In this document: in pieces, positions 60,373 through 64,000 of the stretch
Numbering within the stretch: the first letter of the stretch is position 1
How the letters are laid out: each line of letters starts with the position of its first letter
NCBI RefSeq assembly: GCF_050611725.1
Contig: NZ_JBODJB010000001.1
Coordinates: 1,674,001 to 1,738,000, forward strand
Direction of reading: 5' to 3'
DNA length: 64,000 bases
From: Ferruginibacter sp050611725
Lineage (GTDB): Bacteria; Bacteroidota; Bacteroidia; Chitinophagales; Chitinophagaceae
Program-made: the position numbers and the translations under genes
Notes under the pieces: model-generated
What the model saw: the letters and a program-made list of their open reading frames with translations, nothing else
Databases searched by the model: none
Told to the model about the DNA's origin: nothing

Positions 60373-62520
60373 ATGAGTTTAAATACTAAATCAGTAACAT
60401 TTGATATCGGTGGCGGAAGAAATGTTACCATCGAAACGGGTAAAATGGCTCGTCAGGCAGATGGAGCCGTTACAGTGCGTCAGGGCAATTGTATCTTATT
60501 GGCAACTGTTGTTGCAAACAAAGAACCAAAAGAAGGTCAGAACTTTTTTCCATTGTCAGTAGACTATCAGGAAAAATTTGCATCTGCAGGTAGAGTACCG
60601 GGATCTTTCTTCAAAAGAGAAGCAAGATTGAATGATTACGAAATTCTAACATCAAGATTAATTGATAGAGCTTTACGTCCATTGTTTCCTGAAGATTATT
60701 TATGTGATGTACAAGTTTTAATTAGCCTTGTATCAAGCGATGCAGAAGTATTACCGGATGCATTGGCTTGTTTAGCAGCTTCTGCTGCATTAGCAGTTTC
60801 AGATATTCCTATTCAGGAAATTATATCTGAAGTACGTATTGCACGTAAAGACGGACAGTTCATCATCAACCCAACACGTGAAGAATTAGCTGCGGCTGAT
60901 CTTGAATTCATCATCGCTGCTACCGAAAAGAATATCATGATGGTGGAAGGTGAAGCAAAAGAATGCCAGGAAGAAGATCTTGTTAAAGCATTGGAACTGG
61001 CGCATGATGCTATCCGCATTCAAATTAAAGCACAGGCTGAGTTAAGAGATAAAGTTGGTATCACTGCAAAACGTGAATACACAAAACCTTACCGCAACGA
61101 AGCGTTGAACGAAAAGATCACAGCATTTGCAAAAGATAAAATGTATGCTATTGCTGCTTCTGCATCTGCAAAGCATGAAAGAAGCGATGCATTTGATGCA
61201 TTGAAAAAAGAAGTAAAAGAATTTTTAGGTGAAGAATTGCCTGATGCAGATAAAGCATTGATCGGTCATTATTTTGGAGAATTGCAATATCATGTTGTAA
61301 GAGATATGATATTAAATGATAGAAAACGTTTGGATGGTCGTGGTACAGAAGATATCCGTCAATTGGATATGGAAACAAACATCTTACCTACACCTCACGG
61401 ATCTGCATTATTTACAAGAGGAGAAACACAATCATTGACCACTGTAACTTTTGGTTCTGCATTGGATGAATTGTTGGTTGAAAGCGCACATAAATCTGAT
61501 TACACTAAATTTATATTGCATTATAATTTCCCTCCATTCAGTACAGGTGAAGTGAAAATGATGAGAGGTGTTGGTCGTAGAGAAGTTGGACATGGTAACC
61601 TTGCTATGCGTTCATTGAAACAAATGATGCCTGGAAGTGATTATCCTTATGTTGTACGTGTAGTAAGTGATATCTTAGAGTCAAATGGTTCTTCGTCTAT
61701 GGCTACCGTTTGTGCTGGTTCATTAGCGTTGATGGATGCAGGTGTTCCTATTAAAAAACATGTTAGTGGCGTTGCAATGGGCTTGATCACTAAAGGAGAT
61801 AAGTTTGCTGTATTATCTGATATACTTGGCGATGAAGATCATTTAGGTGATATGGATTTTAAAGTAACCGGTACACGTGATGGTATTTGCGGTGTGCAAA
61901 TGGATATTAAAGTAGATGGTTTGAGCATGGACATTATGCGTCAGGCATTGGCACAAGCTCGTAACGGACGTTTACATATATTGGATGCAATGTATGCAGC
62001 TATTCCTGCACACAGAGATGATGTGAAACCACATGCTCCTCGTATGGTTAAATTAACGATCGATAAAGAATACATCGGTGCGGTGATCGGACCAGGTGGT
62101 AAAGTGATTCAGGAAATGCAAAGAGAAACTGGTGCCACTATCAATATCGAAGAAGTAAACAACCAAGGTGAAGTAAGCGTATTCTCTGCATCTAAAGATA
62201 GCTTGGATAAAGCTGTTGCATGGATCAAAGGATTGGTTGCTGTTCCTGTTATAGGCGATACCTACGAAGGAACTGTAAAAAGCATTAAAGAATTCGGTGC
62301 TTTTGTAGAGTTCTTACCTAAGAAAGAAGGCTTGTTACACATCAGTGAAATAAGCTGGAAACGTTTGGAAACAATGGATGGTATCTTCAAAGAAGGCGAT
62401 AAAGTAAAAGTGAAATTGTTAGACATCGATCCACGTACGGGCAAATTCAAATTAAGTCGTAAAGTGTTGATGCCAAAGCCCGAAGCCCAACCTAAGCCTG
62501 AGGCACCAAACAATAATTAA
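60373..62520 (+). CDS. pnp: Polynucleotide phosphorylase
   Basis: Phosphorolytic 3'-5' exoribonuclease, 715 residues. Two RNase PH domains (about 10-225 and 320-545, with GRRNVTIETGKMARQADGAV-type start and FTRGETQSLTTVTFG), a helical linker, a KH domain (YIGAVIGPGGKVIQEMQRET, about 560-620) and an S1 domain (YEGTVKSIKEFGAFVEFLP, about 630-700), ending in a short Pro/Lys/Glu-rich tail. Length is typical. Confidence 0.97.
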   Translation: MSLNTKSVTFDIGGGRNVTIETGKMARQADGAVTVRQGNCILLATVVANKEPKEGQNFFPLSVDYQEKFASAGRVPGSFFKREARLNDYEILTSRLIDRALRPLFPEDYLCDVQVLISLVSSDAEVLPDALACLAASAALAVSDIPIQEIISEVRIARKDGQFIINPTREELAAADLEFIIAATEKNIMMVEGEAKECQEEDLVKALELAHDAIRIQIKAQAELRDKVGITAKREYTKPYRNEALNEKITAFAKDKMYAIAASASAKHERSDAFDALKKEVKEFLGEELPDADKALIGHYFGELQYHVVRDMILNDRKRLDGRGTEDIRQLDMETNILPTPHGSALFTRGETQSLTTVTFGSALDELLVESAHKSDYTKFILHYNFPPFSTGEVKMMRGVGRREVGHGNLAMRSLKQMMPGSDYPYVVRVVSDILESNGSSSMATVCAGSLALMDAGVPIKKHVSGVAMGLITKGDKFAVLSDILGDEDHLGDMDFKVTGTRDGICGVQMDIKVDGLSMDIMRQALAQARNGRLHILDAMYAAIPAHRDDVKPHAPRMVKLTIDKEYIGAVIGPGGKVIQEMQRETGATINIEEVNNQGEVSVFSASKDSLDKAVAWIKGLVAVPVIGDTYEGTVKSIKEFGAFVEFLPKKEGLLHISEISWKRLETMDGIFKEGDKVKVKLLDIDPRTGKFKLSRKVLMPKPEAQPKPEAPNNN

Positions 62521-62544
62521 TTTCAACAACTAATAATATTAGTC

Positions 62545-62577
62545 AACTCCCCCCAACTTGTTGGAGGGAGTTTTTTA
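62545..62577 (+). terminator. Terminator after pnp
   Basis: AACTCCC..CCAA/TTGG..GGGAGTT, one mismatch, CTTG loop, then TTTTTT. Confidence 0.85.
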
Positions 62578-62618
62578 TTTTGGTCCTGGCGGTAAATCAT
62601 TGGTCATCATCGTTGCGT

Positions 62619-62632
62619 CGCACACTTGTGCG
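62619..62632. repeat. Palindrome CGCACA-CT-TGTGCG
   Basis: Perfect six-base arms in the 110-base gap between the pnp terminator and the convergent gene. The surrounding GCGT/GCGG suggests a REP-like element; no second copy in the window. Confidence 0.5.
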
Positions 62633-62687
62633 GTATACCATTGAGCAGCCTATCTGACGGTCTCGGTCTTATAGCAAAGTAAAAAAA

Positions 62688-63680
62688 TTACTCCGCACTC
62701 ACACACCCAACTACCAAATGCTCCAAATTCAATTCAGAAAAATAAGTTTTACTGATTGCTTCAGCATTTTTTAATAGCATAGGAATGGTAGGGTATTTAG
62801 CGCCAAGAATAGTATGTGCTTTTTTTAATGCAGCGGCTTCTTTCAAAGAAGAGGTTTGCATCAATGCTTCTTTAATGGCAATAATGCGTAAGCCGTTGTC
62901 TTTTAGTTTACCAAGCTCGGCGATCATCCAGCTTAATGCAAGAAAATAATTCTGCTCTAATAATAAGAAATGCTTGCTGTCGCCAACATCAGGCATTTTA
63001 TTAAATGGAGATGTGGTGATCTCTTTAGTAAGATATTTATCTAGATGCTTTGGTGTGTTCTTTGAGTGGTTGAGTTGTATGCAGCCTCTCAATGCTTGTG
63101 GGTAAATACTTAACCAGCGTAGTTTTCGTCTTAGTTCATGCACATCTGCTTCTACATTATCAAAATGAAATTTTGATGTTTCTGCAAATTCTACGATCTC
63201 ATAAATAGCTTTGCCATAAAATTTATTGATCTCGTTGATCTCTTTTTTGTCTTTTAGAAAATCTGCTTTATCAAGCTTTGACTGTATTTTACTGATACGA
63301 TTATTCTCCAGCGTAAGCCAATTCTTTTCAATTAATAGTTCATTCAGGTGCTGTATCTTTTCTCGGGTTTGTGCCTGTAAATATTTTGTAACCTCAGCAG
63401 GGACTTTTTTGTTTTTAGCAAACTCTTTTGCAAATGAATCATAGTAATCGATTGCCCCTAAAGCATCTTCTAGTAATTTAAACTGTTCTTTAAGTGAAGT
63501 GAATTTTTTCTTGTCGTGCAGATCGAGATATAATTTTGATAATCCCTCAAGCATAAAAACCGGAGTGCGACAATTGTTTTGATACAACCACAATGCCGGG
63601 TTCTTTTCTTTAGATGCTTTTGATAGTAATACGAGTAATTGATTGAGATAGAAATCAAATCTTGTTATTCCACTTTTCAT
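62688..63680 (-). CDS. Helical CHAD-like protein
   Basis: A 330-residue, mostly alpha-helical protein. ADVHELRRKLRWLSIYPQALRG recalls the CHAD domain pattern (H, RR-LR, basic helix) thought to bind polyphosphate or other anions, but a second CHAD repeat is not clear and I am unsure. Other stretches (YLQAQTREKIQHLNELLIEK, LEQNYFLALSWMIAELGKL) are amphipathic helices. ATG 63680 leaves a 28-base gap to the upstream stop; an ATG at 63722 would overlap it. Confidence 0.7.
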   Translation of the reverse strand: MKSGITRFDFYLNQLLVLLSKASKEKNPALWLYQNNCRTPVFMLEGLSKLYLDLHDKKKFTSLKEQFKLLEDALGAIDYYDSFAKEFAKNKKVPAEVTKYLQAQTREKIQHLNELLIEKNWLTLENNRISKIQSKLDKADFLKDKKEINEINKFYGKAIYEIVEFAETSKFHFDNVEADVHELRRKLRWLSIYPQALRGCIQLNHSKNTPKHLDKYLTKEITTSPFNKMPDVGDSKHFLLLEQNYFLALSWMIAELGKLKDNGLRIIAIKEALMQTSSLKEAAALKKAHTILGAKYPTIPMLLKNAEAISKTYFSELNLEHLVVGCVSAE

Positions 63681-63708
63681 ATACAATGATTTATATACTA
63701 AATATACA

Positions 63709-64000
63709 TCATTGTTTTTCAAAAAAAGCTACAGAACCGCCTACCCATGTTTTATCCTGATTATATCGGGTGCCAATCATTTTTCCTTTACTTAGTCTGG
63801 CAAGGTTATGTACTGCTTTTGGCCTAGCCCAATCTTTTTTCCAAAAATAGAATAACCTTATTTCTGCTTTGGCACTGCCATCCGGAGTTTGGATGATATT
63901 GGCATAATTGACTTTTCGTTGCAGTATCCAATTTTCTGGATCTTTTATTTGGTCAATATCTTCTTGTGTTACATCAATGACCACACCCATGCCGGCAAAA
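63709..64000 (-). CDS. C-terminal end of a larger protein, ATP-grasp-like, cut by window edge
   Basis: The frame is open to base 64000, so the ATG at 63990 need not be the start. The visible residues (GVVIDVTQEDIDQIKDPENW, ILQRKVNYANIIQTPDGSAK, AEIRLFYFW, ARPKAVHNLARLSKGKMIG, WVGGSVAFFEKQ) look like the last domain of a longer, ATP-grasp or glutathionylspermidine-synthase-like protein of Bacteroidota. The family is a guess; I can only say it is a C-terminal part. Confidence 0.55.
   Translation of the reverse strand, partial: FAGMGVVIDVTQEDIDQIKDPENWILQRKVNYANIIQTPDGSAKAEIRLFYFWKKDWARPKAVHNLARLSKGKMIGTRYNQDKTWVGGSVAFFEKQ

Noticed and set aside
62688..63722. Longer start for the CHAD-like gene
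   Set aside because: ATG 63722 would overlap the upstream gene's stop; ATG 63680 fits the spacing better.

Overview
The window looks like chromosomal DNA from a Bacteroidota bacterium, most likely of the Chitinophagaceae type. The evidence is low GC, promoters of the Bacteroidota form (TTG, 19-21 bases, then TAnnTTTG, with almost no Shine-Dalgarno sequences), a type IX secretion C-terminal sorting domain, a GldM-like lipoprotein, a TonB-dependent receptor, a TPP riboswitch of the usual bacterial form, and many lipoproteins with short signal peptides. Nearly everything is ordinary chromosomal coding sequence. I see no insertion sequence, prophage, CRISPR array or rRNA operon.

Layout. 0-6 kb: end of lpxB, a tiny membrane protein gene, an envelope redox group (lipoprotein MsrB, cytochrome b, molybdopterin oxidoreductase), tRNA-Ala, a likely small RNA, and two secreted proteins of unknown role. 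6-20 kb: HtrA protease, LuxC-like acyl-CoA reductase divergent from a ferredoxin, ddl with a PASTA protein and a rhodanese, a thiamine-riboswitch-controlled TonB receptor, a T9SS cargo protein, a degenerate esterase, then initiator tRNA-fMet followed by a frameshifted GIY-YIG nuclease gene and a duplicated tRNA 3' end, then era and der. 20-34 kb: ECF sigma/anti-sigma pair, TSUP transporter, ppa, crcB, two DUF4878 lipoproteins, phoH, the pseudouridine pair psuG/psuK, lon, cca, miaA and an AlkD-like repair protein. 34.5-43 kb: a urate-to-glyoxylate catabolic cluster (puuD divergent from allB-allC-[secreted protein]-allE-uraD-uraH-DUF6986). 43-54 kb: two Tat-type CFI-box paralogues, a GH13 amylase, smc, holA, ribF, purM. 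54-64 kb: GldM-like lipoprotein, ftsE, two glycosyltransferases, three tandem paralogous membrane proteins, rpsO, pnp, a CHAD-like protein and the end of a further gene cut by the window edge.

How the parts fit. The purine cluster encodes urate oxidation (PuuD), hydroxyisourate hydrolysis (UraH), OHCU decarboxylation (UraD), allantoin opening (AllB), allantoate hydrolysis (AllC) and ureidoglycine deamination (AllE); the DUF6986 lyase-like protein is a candidate for handling the two-carbon end product. PsuK/PsuG salvage pseudouridine. MsrB with the cytochrome b and Mo-oxidoreductase suggests envelope methionine-sulfoxide repair. The CCA-adding enzyme, MiaA and two tRNAs form a scattered tRNA theme.

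Most unusual signals: (1) a ~340-bp GIY-YIG unit bounded by two identical 32-bp copies of the initiator-tRNA 3' end and ending in a perfect palindrome; (2) families of short stuttering repeats that form long hairpins between genes and have also entered coding sequence (crcB, miaA, ribF, allB); (3) an unassigned structured small RNA at 3.6 kb; (4) a purine cluster carrying an uncharacterised aldolase-like enzyme and an out-of-place secreted protein.
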